DNA of 64,000 nt, from contig NZ_CP009516.1 of NCBI RefSeq assembly GCF_000970285.1, positions 1,281,036 to 1,345,035 of the forward strand. Reading direction: 5' to 3'. The notes below the pieces were generated by a model. It was not told where the DNA came from. It saw only the letters and a program-made list of their open reading frames with translations, and did no database searches. This DNA comes from Methanosarcina horonobensis HB-1 = JCM 15518. Its GTDB lineage: Archaea; Halobacteriota; Methanosarcinia; Methanosarcinales; Methanosarcinaceae. The translations under genes were made by a program, and so were the position numbers. This document shows positions 34,725-43,304 of the stretch, one piece after another. The stretch's first letter is position 1. Every line of letters starts with the position of its first letter.

Positions 34725-35279
34725 TCATTCGATTGATACAAGCTTTATATCGAAAACAAGAGTCTTTCCTGCGAGTTCGTGATTAGCATCAAAGGTAACA
34801 TGTGTTTCATTTACGGCAATGACTCTGAACTGGCTCCCGTATATACTACTATATACCTGCCCTACTTCAGGTTTTTCTGACATGTTAAGTTCCTCAAGCG
34901 GAACTGCCTGAACCTGTGCTTCATCGTATTCTCCGTAAGCTTCTTCAGGAGGGAGTGTAACAGTTTTTTCTTCTCCTACTCTCATCCCGATTACAGCTTC
35001 GTCAAAACCGCTAATCATCTGACCTGCACCAACTGTAAAGGTGAGGGGGATGTAATTTCTTTCCTGAACGTATATGCCTTCTTTCTCTGCGGTCTCTTTT
35101 ATTGAAGTGTCAAAGACCATGCCGTTTTCTAACTTTCCCACGTAGTCTACTTTGACTGTATCTCCTGACCTTACAGCCCTGCCTTCTCCGCTTCCGTTAT
35201 CCGTGCATCCGCTTCCAAGGACAATACTCCCCAGAAGCAGTATTGTCAGGAAATAAATCAATCCCTTCCCGACCCTCAT
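34725..35279 (-). CDS. FKBP-type peptidyl-prolyl isomerase, lipoprotein (copy 2)
   Basis: The 184-residue paralog carries an N-terminal signal (GLIYFLTILLLGSIVLGSGC) in which LGSGC is a lipobox, so the mature protein should be anchored outside the membrane at Cys25. The FKBP core VRSGDTVKVDYVGKLENGMV, GMRVGEEKTVTLPPEEAYGE and the IF domain with FDANHELAGKTLVFDIKLV follow. It would assist folding of exported proteins, unlike its two cytoplasmic neighbours. It starts 4 nt after the stop of the upstream copy, so it is co-transcribed with it. Confidence 0.92.
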   Translation of the reverse strand: MRVGKGLIYFLTILLLGSIVLGSGCTDNGSGEGRAVRSGDTVKVDYVGKLENGMVFDTSIKETAEKEGIYVQERNYIPLTFTVGAGQMISGFDEAVIGMRVGEEKTVTLPPEEAYGEYDEAQVQAVPLEELNMSEKPEVGQVYSSIYGSQFRVIAVNETHVTFDANHELAGKTLVFDIKLVSIE

Positions 35280-35283
35280 TTTT

Positions 35284-35766
35284 TCATGCCTCCACTGAAA
35301 CGACCTTTACTTTGAATATAAGAGTCTTGCCTGCAAGTGCATGATTGAAGTCCACAACGAAATTTTCCTCCCCTACTTCCGTAATGGTTCCCCTGAGCCC
35401 GGTCTCCGTTGCCAGCTGCATTCCTACTTCCGGAGTAAAATCAACAGCATCACGCGGGAGTTCCCTTGCATACTCTTCCATATATTCGCCGTATGCGTCC
35501 TCTGGAGGAATTTTTAGAGTTTTTTCTTCTCCAACCTCCATTCCGACTACACCCTCGTCAAAACCTTTAATCATTTGGCCGGCTCCTACGGTAAATACAA
35601 GAGGTTTGTAGTCTCTCATTTCGTTATATATCCCTGCCTCCATGGCTACTTCTTTTTCCGATGTGTCGAATACTGTGCCGTCTTCCAGTTTACCTACATA
35701 ATCAACGGAAACGGCATCTCCTTTTTCGGCTTTTTTATTCGAATTTTTTATTATATCCTCAGTCAT
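35284..35766 (-). CDS. FKBP-type peptidyl-prolyl isomerase, cytoplasmic (copy 3)
   Basis: A 160-residue FKBP without a signal peptide, first in transcription order of the three. The core is AEKGDAVSVDYVGKLEDGTV with VFDTSEKEVAMEAGIY. GMEVGEEKTLKIPPEDAYGE and the IF domain lead to the final VVDFNHALAGKTLIFKVKVV. ATG 35766 is used. TTG 35775 is possible. The trio of cytoplasmic, exported and cytoplasmic members in tandem points to local gene duplication followed by relocation of one product. Confidence 0.9.
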   Translation of the reverse strand: MTEDIIKNSNKKAEKGDAVSVDYVGKLEDGTVFDTSEKEVAMEAGIYNEMRDYKPLVFTVGAGQMIKGFDEGVVGMEVGEEKTLKIPPEDAYGEYMEEYARELPRDAVDFTPEVGMQLATETGLRGTITEVGEENFVVDFNHALAGKTLIFKVKVVSVEA

Positions 35767-35977
35767 ATCAATCAATATGACAAAACGAAAGCATGTTAGA
35801 TAAACGTACTGATAAAAAAGGCACTGGAAATCGGTTAAAAATAGGCTCCCGTAAGTAAGAAATGCAGGAATCCTTAAATCTCACTTTTTAGGTTTTTATT
35901 CCGAATCTCGATTTCTGTCAGTTTTCTCTGTCAGCTATCCTTTCCAAATTCTTTTCTCTTTTCAAACTGCTTTTTTA

Positions 35978-36646
35978 TCATGTTTCATGTCCTTCAGGTC
36001 TTTCCTTACTCTCTTTAAGTTCTTTTTGATATTCAATATATGAGTAAACAACAGTAATCCCGGCTATAGCGATTGCTGGTACGAGAATAAAGTAGATTGC
36101 AAGTTCCGGGAAAAAAGCTCCAAAGACTGCTACTATTCCTGCGATCTTGAACAATTTACCCCCAAGCCGATTAGTCCTTTTCCACACTCTGTCGCTGCTC
36201 AGGGTCCAGGGTGTCCTGATGCCGATGAACCAGTTCCTCTCTGCATTTTCCGTAAGAATCCCTATATAATAGAACAGAAGCCCTATCCCCACAGGAAGTA
36301 TTGCATTGGGGCTGATCTGAACTCCTGCGTTCCAGAGGAGTATCTGGAGATGGACTGCGATCATAAACAGGATCAGTATCACTATAAACCCGTCATAATA
36401 TTTTCTGAATTTTTCTATGTTTTCTTTCTTCGGGTCAATTCTCGGAATTATCAGGAACATAACTGCAAGGCTCGTAATTACCAGAGGCATGAAAAAGAGT
36501 CCCCAGAATTTCGACATATAACCATCTACTTCTCCCTGAGAGTTCCAGTGAGTTGCCATCTGTTCAGGTACCTGCGGGTAAAAGTAGATAGAAAGGAGAA
36601 AGGAAAGAAGGACCAGTCCTGTTATTGCGATTGTAAATTTTCGCAT
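35978..36646 (-). CDS. SdpI/DUF1648 family membrane protein
   Basis: The 222-residue protein has about six TM segments. The N-terminal DUF1648 signature is PQVPEQMATHWNSQGEVDGY. The later SdpI-like part contains NWFIGIRTPWTLSSDRVWKR and TNRLGGKLFKIAG. In Bacillus, SdpI gives immunity to a secreted toxin and senses it. Archaeal members have no defined role. It has a charged C-terminus (KELKESKERPEGHET). No SD is present and a TATA-like box lies about 26 nt upstream, so the transcript may be leaderless. Confidence 0.87.
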   Translation of the reverse strand: MRKFTIAITGLVLLSFLLSIYFYPQVPEQMATHWNSQGEVDGYMSKFWGLFFMPLVITSLAVMFLIIPRIDPKKENIEKFRKYYDGFIVILILFMIAVHLQILLWNAGVQISPNAILPVGIGLLFYYIGILTENAERNWFIGIRTPWTLSSDRVWKRTNRLGGKLFKIAGIVAVFGAFFPELAIYFILVPAIAIAGITVVYSYIEYQKELKESKERPEGHET

Positions 36647-36665
36647 GTAAATTTTTTAGGTTTTT

Positions 36666-36680
36666 CAGATATTTAAAAAC
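36666..36680 (-). promoter_or_regulatory. TATA-like promoter of the SdpI-type gene
   Basis: On the minus strand the sequence TTTTTAAATATC is centred about 26 nt before ATG 36646. This is the usual TATA-to-start distance in archaea, so transcription would begin at or next to the start codon. Confidence 0.4.
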
Positions 36681-36798
36681 GTGGAATGCTTAAAAGTCTG
36701 ACAATGCCTCTGGGGTGGCTACTGATCTTGCTAACCCTTTACTTTATATAAAGCTGGAAATGCCTGTTGACCTTTAGTTCTCTGAAAGTCTCAACCTG

Positions 36799-37359
36799 TT
36801 ATGAGACACTTCTTCCGGACCTCATCCTGAGCCCTCCAACCAGCGCTGCAATTCCGCCTATCACAAGGGAAATCCCATATATCCAGGGCAGGACAACAGC
36901 CCCTGCCAGAGGGTTAATCAGCAGGAGTATTCCGAGAATGATTGTCAGGAGCCCAAGGACTGCCATTCCCAGTCCACCTCCTTTGAGTGCCCATACAACT
37001 CTGATTGCGCCGTATACAATACTCCAGATTCCAAGTATGATTACAAAAAATGCCAGAACAACAAAAGGACTCAGAGGGTATACGAATACCAGAAGTCCAA
37101 TAAGAATGCCCATGATGCCGGAGAGAAGTTTCCATCCAAGATTCTCTCTATCTACCAGCAGTGAGAGGATTGAAAGAGCTCCTCCGAGAAGCCAGAATAT
37201 TCCGAGTATTTGAACCAGGGTTATGGTAGTTTTCACGGGTGAAAATAGCAGAAACAAGCCTATAATAACGGCAAAAATCCCTTCAAGTACAATCAGCCAC
37301 CAGGGGACTTGCAGGATCTCATATTCCACAACAACATGCTCTGCAGCTGTCTGTTCCAT
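36799..37359 (-). CDS. HdeD/DUF308 family membrane protein
   Basis: The 186-residue protein consists of three pairs of TM helices in HdeD-like repeats: WWLIVLEGIFAVIIGLFLLF, ILGIFWLLGGALSILSLLVD, GIWSIVYGAIRVVWALKGGG and IYGISLVIGGIAALVGGLRM. In enterobacteria HdeD contributes to acid resistance. The archaeal function is unknown. ATG 37359 has GGGAGAT 8 nt upstream and is preferred to the upstream start at 37389. Confidence 0.87.
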   Translation of the reverse strand: MEQTAAEHVVVEYEILQVPWWLIVLEGIFAVIIGLFLLFSPVKTTITLVQILGIFWLLGGALSILSLLVDRENLGWKLLSGIMGILIGLLVFVYPLSPFVVLAFFVIILGIWSIVYGAIRVVWALKGGGLGMAVLGLLTIILGILLLINPLAGAVVLPWIYGISLVIGGIAALVGGLRMRSGRSVS

Positions 37360-37992
37360 ACATTTATCTCCCATTGCTTTAAGTAGCAAACTCGGTACTG
37401 TTGACTAGCCCGATGAAAAAGCACAGGTATCAAATACAGTATCGAAAACCCACTTTTACCTTAATTACGAAGCTACCTGACTCTCTATACATGGTGACCG
37501 GATAGAAAGGAAATTTCCCCCCAATACATTATATATCTAACATTATATAAATAAATGAGCATTTATTACTTTTATTATGTTTATGCTGTTGCAGTTTACA
37601 GATGAGCACATCTCATTCTGATCAGTGTTCCTTTTCAAAGTCTTCTGGAATTCTTCACCTTGATTTTCTGTATAGGAAGCCGAATACGCAACTCGAAAGA
37701 TAAGATGAGTGAAAATTTGTTAATAATTTGAAAAGCGATTAACTTACTATTGGCAGATCATCTTAAAAATAACAACATTTCAGTAAAATAGGATAATATA
37801 GTTAATATTATATATTATCATCAATTTTGTAAAATCAATTAATTTTAAAACTCAAAGAGTATAGTTTAAGACGCTTTTATGCCTTTAAAGACGCGTCTCA
37901 GCCATATCAATGCATCTTACAGCATGAAAAAAACGGGAATCTATGACAACTATTGCTGTTGAAATGCTAAAAAATATCCAGGGGTTTTTCTT
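37360..37992. other. Intergenic region between divergent genes
   Basis: AT-rich promoter region for the HdeD-like gene (left) and the surface protein (right). TATA-like TTATATAAATAA is at about 37543-37555. Partial repeats of aagacgc occur at 37867-37900. No ORF or RNA gene is recognised. Confidence 0.5.
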
Positions 37993-39894
37993 GTGTGGCA
38001 AATAAAAAAAGTACTATCAATTTTATTTACAATAGCTTTCGCTCTTCAAGCTCTCGCCGGCAGTGCGGCAGCTACAACGCTTTATGTTGACGGTGCCGGG
38101 ACTGGAAACTACACGACTATCCAGGATGCGTTAAATAGCGCGATTAACGGAGATATTATAATGGTGAATCCCGGAACTTATCCCGGAGACATTACCGTTC
38201 CGGTATCAGATCTGGTTATTGTATCAAGCAGTCAATACAATGCCGTAATCAAAGCTACAGGGAGTGCTTTCAATCTGGATGCCAGTAATACTACAATCAG
38301 GAACTTTGACATAATAGGTCCAGGCAGTTCCTCAGGTTATACGGGCATTATGGACACTTCTTCCTTCTGTACTATCCAAAATAATAAAATTTCTAATTTT
38401 AGCACAGGCATTGGAGTTTCTACAGGTAATGAAGGCGGAAGCAGCTCGATTATTAGTAATGATATATTTGATTGCGGTATAGGAGTCTCACTCCAGTCCA
38501 CTATTGATAATAAGTTAAATGGTAATAGAATTTCAAATTGTAGATTAGGAATAGATATAATTGATTCTTACGGCACTATTGTTTATAATAATAATTTTAA
38601 CAATACCCGAAATGTACAACCTACGGACACCAGTTCCTGGAATACTACGAGAACATCTGGAAAAAACATTATTGGAGGCCCTTATCTTGGTGGAAATTAC
38701 TGGGCAACACCTGCAGGAGATGGTTTTTCCCAGACTCATTCTGATGCTAACGGAGATGGCATAGCCGAGGAACCATTTAATATGAATGAGGCAAACATTG
38801 ATTATCTGCCCCTGGTAACTCCCAGAACGGAGCCTTCACCGTCACTTCCTGTTGCTAATTTTCAGATAAATATCACCCGGGGTCCTGCTCCCCTTTCAGT
38901 CACCTTTACTGACCTTTCACAAAACGCGACATCGAGGAACTGGGACTTTGAAAATGACGGAAGGATTGACTCTACAGGCAAAACAGAGATCCACGTGTAC
39001 ACAGTTCCAGGAACCTATACAGTCAATCTTACTGCAGTAAATGGAAACGGAGCTGACTCAGAACTGGCTACAATAACTGTTACAGAAGCCAGTAACGATA
39101 ATTCCGAGAAGAATGAAACTGAAGACAACGATGCCAGTGGAGACGGTGGAGATAGTGGAAGCAGCAGTGGAGGAAGCAGCCACAAGAGCAGCGGTGGAAG
39201 CAGCGGTGGAGGTGGAGGCGGTGGATCCCCTGAGCCTGCAAGAAACGTTGAAGTAAAAGAACTTTCTCAGGTCTTCATCACAAACGGCAAGGCTGTAAAG
39301 TTTGAATTCTCGAAGAATGCGACCTGCGTTGTGTATGTGGGTTTTGATGCAATCAAAAACGCAGGCAAGACCACAACCATTGTTGAGCAATTAAAAAATA
39401 AGTCTGCACTTGTTTCCGAACTGCCTGCCGGTGAGATTTACAAATCTTTTAATATCTGGGTAGGAAATAGCGGGTATGCAACATCAAAGAATATAGAAAA
39501 CCCGGTAATCGGCTTCAAGGTTGAGAAGTCCTGGCTGAAGGATAAAAATGTAGATGAGGATTCAATCAACCTGAACAGATACGAGGACAAAACCTGGGTG
39601 CAATTGCCAGCCAATCTGACAGGAGAAGATAACATATATCTGTATTTCACGGCTGAAACTCCGGGATTTGCCTCCTTTGCCATAACAGGCAAGGCTATCT
39701 CGCAGGTTCAGGATGAAAATGATCAGATTTCTGCCGAAAATAGGTCTATTGGTGTGATTAATTCCGAAGAGAACGGGACTGAAGGATCCGAGCCCGATGA
39801 GGACAGTATGAACAGCAACACATTATTAAGCCTCGGAATCGTACTCGCGGCTCTGGCAATGGTCGGATTGGTGCTGAAGACTATGAAGAAATGA
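37993..39894 (+). CDS. Surface protein: beta-helix, PKD and PGF-pre-PGF domains
   Basis: The 633-residue exported protein has a signal peptide (ILFTIAFALQALAGSAAATT). A parallel beta-helix domain spans about residues 28-275 (NYTTIQDALNSAINGDIIMV, then repeated IxNN/IxxN turns). A PKD domain covers about 285-365 (PLSVTFTDLSQNATSRNWDF, GTYTVNLTAVN). A Ser/Gly-rich linker precedes a domain of about 160 residues resembling PGF-pre-PGF (VFITNGKAVKFEFSKNATCV, TPGFASFAITG). The C-terminus is a TM helix (LLSLGIVLAALAMVGLVLKT) with MKK but no PGF motif, so archaeosortase processing is not expected. The start is GTG 37993. It probably forms part of the cell surface or an adhesin. Confidence 0.87.
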   Translation: MWQIKKVLSILFTIAFALQALAGSAAATTLYVDGAGTGNYTTIQDALNSAINGDIIMVNPGTYPGDITVPVSDLVIVSSSQYNAVIKATGSAFNLDASNTTIRNFDIIGPGSSSGYTGIMDTSSFCTIQNNKISNFSTGIGVSTGNEGGSSSIISNDIFDCGIGVSLQSTIDNKLNGNRISNCRLGIDIIDSYGTIVYNNNFNNTRNVQPTDTSSWNTTRTSGKNIIGGPYLGGNYWATPAGDGFSQTHSDANGDGIAEEPFNMNEANIDYLPLVTPRTEPSPSLPVANFQINITRGPAPLSVTFTDLSQNATSRNWDFENDGRIDSTGKTEIHVYTVPGTYTVNLTAVNGNGADSELATITVTEASNDNSEKNETEDNDASGDGGDSGSSSGGSSHKSSGGSSGGGGGGGSPEPARNVEVKELSQVFITNGKAVKFEFSKNATCVVYVGFDAIKNAGKTTTIVEQLKNKSALVSELPAGEIYKSFNIWVGNSGYATSKNIENPVIGFKVEKSWLKDKNVDEDSINLNRYEDKTWVQLPANLTGEDNIYLYFTAETPGFASFAITGKAISQVQDENDQISAENRSIGVINSEENGTEGSEPDEDSMNSNTLLSLGIVLAALAMVGLVLKTMKK

Positions 39895-39898
39895 GACT

Positions 39899-39934
39899 GG
39901 AACGCTTCAGAGCGTCCCATTTTACAAATTTTTT
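39899..39934 (+). terminator. Hairpin-plus-T terminator after the surface protein gene
   Basis: GGAACGCT and AGCGTCCC form an 8-bp stem with one mismatch and a TCAG loop (39899-39918). ATTTTACAAATTTTTT follows directly. Confidence 0.6.
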
Positions 39935-40355
39935 GAGTAAATGTGTATATCTTCACGCCAGCCAGTAAATCGGTTTTTAATCCAAAGTCAATATAAATGC
40001 TCACGTGAGTTTATCTGGCAAATGATATAAAAGAAAGAGAACTTAAAAAAGAGATCAAAAACGACTCTTTTTGTAAGTGTTAAGTTTTATTCGGTTTTTA
40101 CCTTTACAAGTGTGAAAAGTTCTTTTTCTTTCCTTTTACGATTCTGGCTTTTTTCTTTTTTTGCCTTAAAGATCTCTCCTTAATCGAATGTCATAAGGAT
40201 CAATTTCCATGGCAAATAATGGCCTTAATGGTCAATTCAGAAGCTGGGATTAAAGGAAATAAAACTTAAGGTTTAGATCGGCCTGTAGAAAATAGTTTTA
40301 AAAAAGACATTGATCTGAAAAAATTGGATAATTCATAAATGTTAATTACTTTAAA
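39935..40355. other. Intergenic region, nothing recognised
   Basis: AT-rich sequence with one 10-bp palindrome CTCACGTGAG at 40000-40009. No ORF or RNA is identified. Confidence 0.5.
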
Positions 40356-40427
40356 TGGACCGGTCGGGAATTGAACCCGAGGCCTCTACCATGCCAAGGT
40401 AGCGATCTTCCCCTGATCTACCGGCCC
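40356..40427 (-). tRNA. tRNA-Ala (GGC)
   Basis: The minus strand folds as a 72-nt tRNA. The acceptor stem is GGGCCGG/CCGGTCC, the anticodon stem is CTACC/GGTAG with loop TTGGCAT (anticodon GGC), and the T arm is CTCGGGTTCAATTCCCGA with a shifted pairing GGG/CCC. The discriminator is A and CCA is not encoded. Confidence 0.93.
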
Positions 40428-40653
40428 ATGTTATGTTTTGCTTTGTCAGCACTCCTTCATACACTCAGTATCGTATATAAAACTGTCGCCATAAAGGCCC
40501 AGCTTCCTGTAAATAAAATTTAGAGTCTTGGAAATCCAGAATATTCGAGCAAAAGTTATAAGTAGTAAATCGAGTATTAGAAGTGTTGTCGGATTGGGAT
40601 GCTTTCCCTAAAAAAGCCTTTCAACTCTGATAATTTGAAAAAACCTGATATCT

Positions 40654-40730
40654 GGGCCCGTAGCTTAGCCTGGTGGAGCGCACGGCTGATAACCGTGAGG
40701 TCCTGCGTTCGAATCGCAGCGGGCCCACCA
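40654..40730 (+). tRNA. tRNA-Ile (GAT), copy 1, CCA encoded
   Basis: The acceptor stem is GGGCCCG/CGGGCCC, the D arm GCTTAGCCTGGTGGAGC, the anticodon stem CACGG/CCGTG with loop CTGATAA (anticodon GAT), and the T arm TGCGTTCGAATCGCA. The discriminator A is followed by genomic CCA at 40728-40730. The second copy lacks this CCA. Confidence 0.95.
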
Positions 40731-40792
40731 CAATTCAATAATCTCTTTTCGGAGAATTTTCAGGTTTTCTAAACTTTATCTGTATTCACTTC

Positions 40793-40866
40793 GGGCCCGT
40801 AGCTTAGCCTGGTGGAGCGCACGGCTGATAACCGTGAGGTCCTGCGTTCGAATCGCAGCGGGCCCA
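40793..40866 (+). tRNA. tRNA-Ile (GAT), copy 2, CCA not encoded
   Basis: Identical in its 74 nt to copy 1 but followed by TATA instead of CCA. The copies are 62 nt apart. Upstream sequences differ, so the duplication is old or limited to the tRNA by gene conversion. Confidence 0.95.
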
Positions 40867-41398
40867 TATACTTTTCTTATTTCTGTTGAACTTCACCTTC
40901 TTTTTGTTTGTTTTTCCCTTCCTTCTTTTTACCCCCTATCTTACTTCTTGTTTTTATCCTTATTTCGCATTCTTCTGCACACTTTCTCTGGTGAACGTAT
41001 CCCAAAATTTCTTTTTTCTGGTAGTTAATGGATTTCAGGATTGATTTCAGATCAAAGCTTCAATTTATTGTTCAAAATATAAGGCTTAAAAGCGAACTTA
41101 AAATTTCTACAAAGTCCAAGTTTAGAATTTTTGAATAATCTCTCGGGAAATTTGGAGTTTTCCGCAGCTGGAATATAATCCGATATATAAATAAAATTGG
41201 TCTGAATAGTTTATTAAAATAAAACCAATTTAATGTAATATGCATTATTCTTGGGGATTATTGGGGGGCATTATTACTTTCAGTTACAGAGGCTTTTCCT
41301 CGAAGAGAGGGTTTGAATTCAGGTCATCTTACTGTCTGTATGAAGGGCACATTTTCTCCAATTTTAGTGCAGTAGATGCAGGTAAAGGAGGTATTTAA
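40867..41398. other. Intergenic region upstream of the subtilisin gene
   Basis: T-rich at first (40875-40960, a probable terminator zone for the tRNA) and then AT-rich with TATA-like TATATAAATAA near 41183. No gene is recognised. Confidence 0.5.
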
Positions 41399-42667
41399 TT
41401 GATAGAAGAAAACCTGGACGGTAAGAAACGATATATTGTTATTTTCAAGAATAAGAATGAAAGAAAGGATAAAGAAAAAGACAAGACAGAGATCCTTCAG
41501 CAGAGTGTGGGTCCACGGTTGCATTTTATAGATGTTGGCGTAAAAACAGCGGGTTTTGCCCCTCCTGATGATCCATATGGTCTGGTAGCTCTTGATATTA
41601 ATGATTTTGAGTTTCCCATGGTATTTGCTGCTCTTAGCGAAGAAGAAGTCAATGCGTTGAAGAAGGATCCTAATGTTGCTTTAGTAGAGCCAGACGGGAA
41701 ATTCTATGCTCAGGGACTCTCTCCTTACTGGCTGCCTTCTGAGGGGAATTTTTTCAGGGGCAGTGAGCTGCTGCCAGACACTCAAACAGTAATTTCAAAT
41801 GGGGTGTCAGCTCAGGCAGATTCAATTCCCTGGGGAGTTTCTAATATAAAGGCGCCAATGTGCTGGGAAGCAACCATGGGTAAAGGCATCCATGTAGCTG
41901 TCCTGGATACGGGAATCTGGCCTCATGAAGATCTTAAGGGAAATCTTCTTGGAGGGATCAGTTTTGTGCCAGGAGAAAGCTGGGTTGACGAAAACGGTCA
42001 TGGAACTCATGTTGCTGGAACAATAGCTGCAAAGCTCAACGGTTCTGGTGTTGTTGGAGTGGCACCCTCAGCATATCTATATGGAATAAAAGTCCTCGGT
42101 AACGACGGTTCAGGTAACTGGAGCTGGCTCATGAGCGGTCTGTACTGGATGAGAAAATACCATGGCTGTACATTTGATATTGCAAACTTGAGCCTTGGAG
42201 GTTCAGGTGCTCCCAGTGCACTGGAAACATATATTAATTATGCATCTGAACAAACACTTCTTGTGACCGCAGCTGGCAACTACCCAGCAGATGCACCTGA
42301 TAAGCCGGTAATGTACCCTGCCAAATATGAACGCTGCCTTGCAGTTAGCGCAATCCAGAGCGACAATACCATTGCAAAATTTAGTGGCAGAGGGCCTGAG
42401 GTCGAGTTATGTGCTCCTGGCGTTAATATAGTATCCACTTTGCCAGGCAATAATTACGGCAGTTTGAGTGGCACAAGCATGGCTGCTCCTCATGTGGCAG
42501 GTGCTGCAGCTTTGTGCAGAGGTACTCATAGATCCCTGAAAATGGATAAAATCAGAGAAATACTCGTGAATACCGCCAATAATCTCGGAGTTCCGGGTAA
42601 GGATGACGAATACGGCTATGGTAAAGTCGACTGTAATGGAGCTACATTCCATAAAAGCTGTGGATAA
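41399..42667 (+). CDS. Subtilisin-like serine protease (S8) without signal peptide
   Basis: The 422-residue protein has the full catalytic set: Asp170 in VAVLDTGIWP, His201 in GHGTHVAGT, Asn294 in VTAAGN and Ser360 in GTSMAAPHVAG. Residues 9-105 look like an I9-type propeptide (YIVIFKNKN at its start, DPNVALVEPDGKFYAQ at its end), with a linker of about 40 residues before the catalytic domain at SIPWGVSNIKAP. There is no signal peptide or TM segment, so it should be intracellular or leave by an unusual route. It starts at TTG 41399 behind an excellent SD (AAAGGAGGT). The convergent gene at 42732 encodes a stand-alone protein with a similar propeptide-like end. Confidence 0.93.
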   Translation: MIEENLDGKKRYIVIFKNKNERKDKEKDKTEILQQSVGPRLHFIDVGVKTAGFAPPDDPYGLVALDINDFEFPMVFAALSEEEVNALKKDPNVALVEPDGKFYAQGLSPYWLPSEGNFFRGSELLPDTQTVISNGVSAQADSIPWGVSNIKAPMCWEATMGKGIHVAVLDTGIWPHEDLKGNLLGGISFVPGESWVDENGHGTHVAGTIAAKLNGSGVVGVAPSAYLYGIKVLGNDGSGNWSWLMSGLYWMRKYHGCTFDIANLSLGGSGAPSALETYINYASEQTLLVTAAGNYPADAPDKPVMYPAKYERCLAVSAIQSDNTIAKFSGRGPEVELCAPGVNIVSTLPGNNYGSLSGTSMAAPHVAGAAALCRGTHRSLKMDKIREILVNTANNLGVPGKDDEYGYGKVDCNGATFHKSCG

Positions 42668-42731
42668 ACCGTACCCGATTTGAATTATTCAATTTATTGA
42701 AAAGAGTTGATGGTTTGGTGATTGGTTACAT

Positions 42732-43013
42732 TCATTGAGCATAAACGCCGCTATCATACTCTATTTTTTCTACTTCGGAAATCTCAGCAAGCTCAGAAAT
42801 ATCTTTTACCGGGACAGTTCCTGCAATAATTACAACAGGACCTTCTATCACGGTTTTAACCATGAGACCTTTTTGTGTCATCTCTTTCTCTACTTTTCCA
42901 ATATTAGCATCTTTTTTCAAGCTAATTACTACATCAACATTTTCCTTAGGTGACATTTTCAGCTTATTTTCGACTATTAAGATCAGTTCTGAAGAAAGTT
43001 TTGATATCGACAT
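42732..43013 (-). CDS. Stand-alone I9 (subtilisin propeptide)-like protein
   Basis: The 93-residue protein has an alpha/beta pattern like I9 propeptides: VDVVISLKKDANIGKVEKEM (strand-helix), then GLMVKTVIEGPVVIIAGTVP and a last helix-strand VKDISELAEISEVEKIEY. It ends DSGVYAQ, close to the DGKFYAQ at the end of the propeptide part of the neighbouring protease. I9-like proteins encoded alone act as protease inhibitors or folding chaperones. The genes converge with a 64-nt gap. SD GGGGATG precedes ATG 43013. Family membership rests on pattern similarity and not on a search. Confidence 0.7.
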   Translation of the reverse strand: MSISKLSSELILIVENKLKMSPKENVDVVISLKKDANIGKVEKEMTQKGLMVKTVIEGPVVIIAGTVPVKDISELAEISEVEKIEYDSGVYAQ

Positions 43014-43304
43014 TTACATCCCCACATTTATGTCCCCTTATACTCATTTTTAATGGTGATCTATAATTTATATCTGCCGATGATAGCTCTTTTCGTTGTC
43101 TGTTGTATAGTTTATTAAGATAAGGACGGTTGTGCTCCGCGTGTGACCGGCACTACAGCTCTATAAGCGGATTTTAACAAGAAAAAGTGTAGGGTAGGGG
43201 GAATCCCCTTCAAGATAGAATAGCGTTGAACAATAAGCTCCAGATCTCTCTTATGTGGGACCTCGTACTGGATTCAAGGGCCATTCCATTCCCTATCATA
43301 AATT
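43014..43304. other. Intergenic region with a possible repeat end
   Basis: No ORF. At 43170-43215 a TTTTAAC is followed by a short hairpin AGGGG/CCCCT. This is faintly like transposon left ends seen elsewhere in the window, but it cannot be assigned. Confidence 0.3.

Noticed and set aside
43140-43300. Insertion-sequence end near the I9-like gene
   Set aside because: There is only a short AGGGG/CCCCT hairpin after TTTTAAC, with no matching right end or ORF. Too weak to call.
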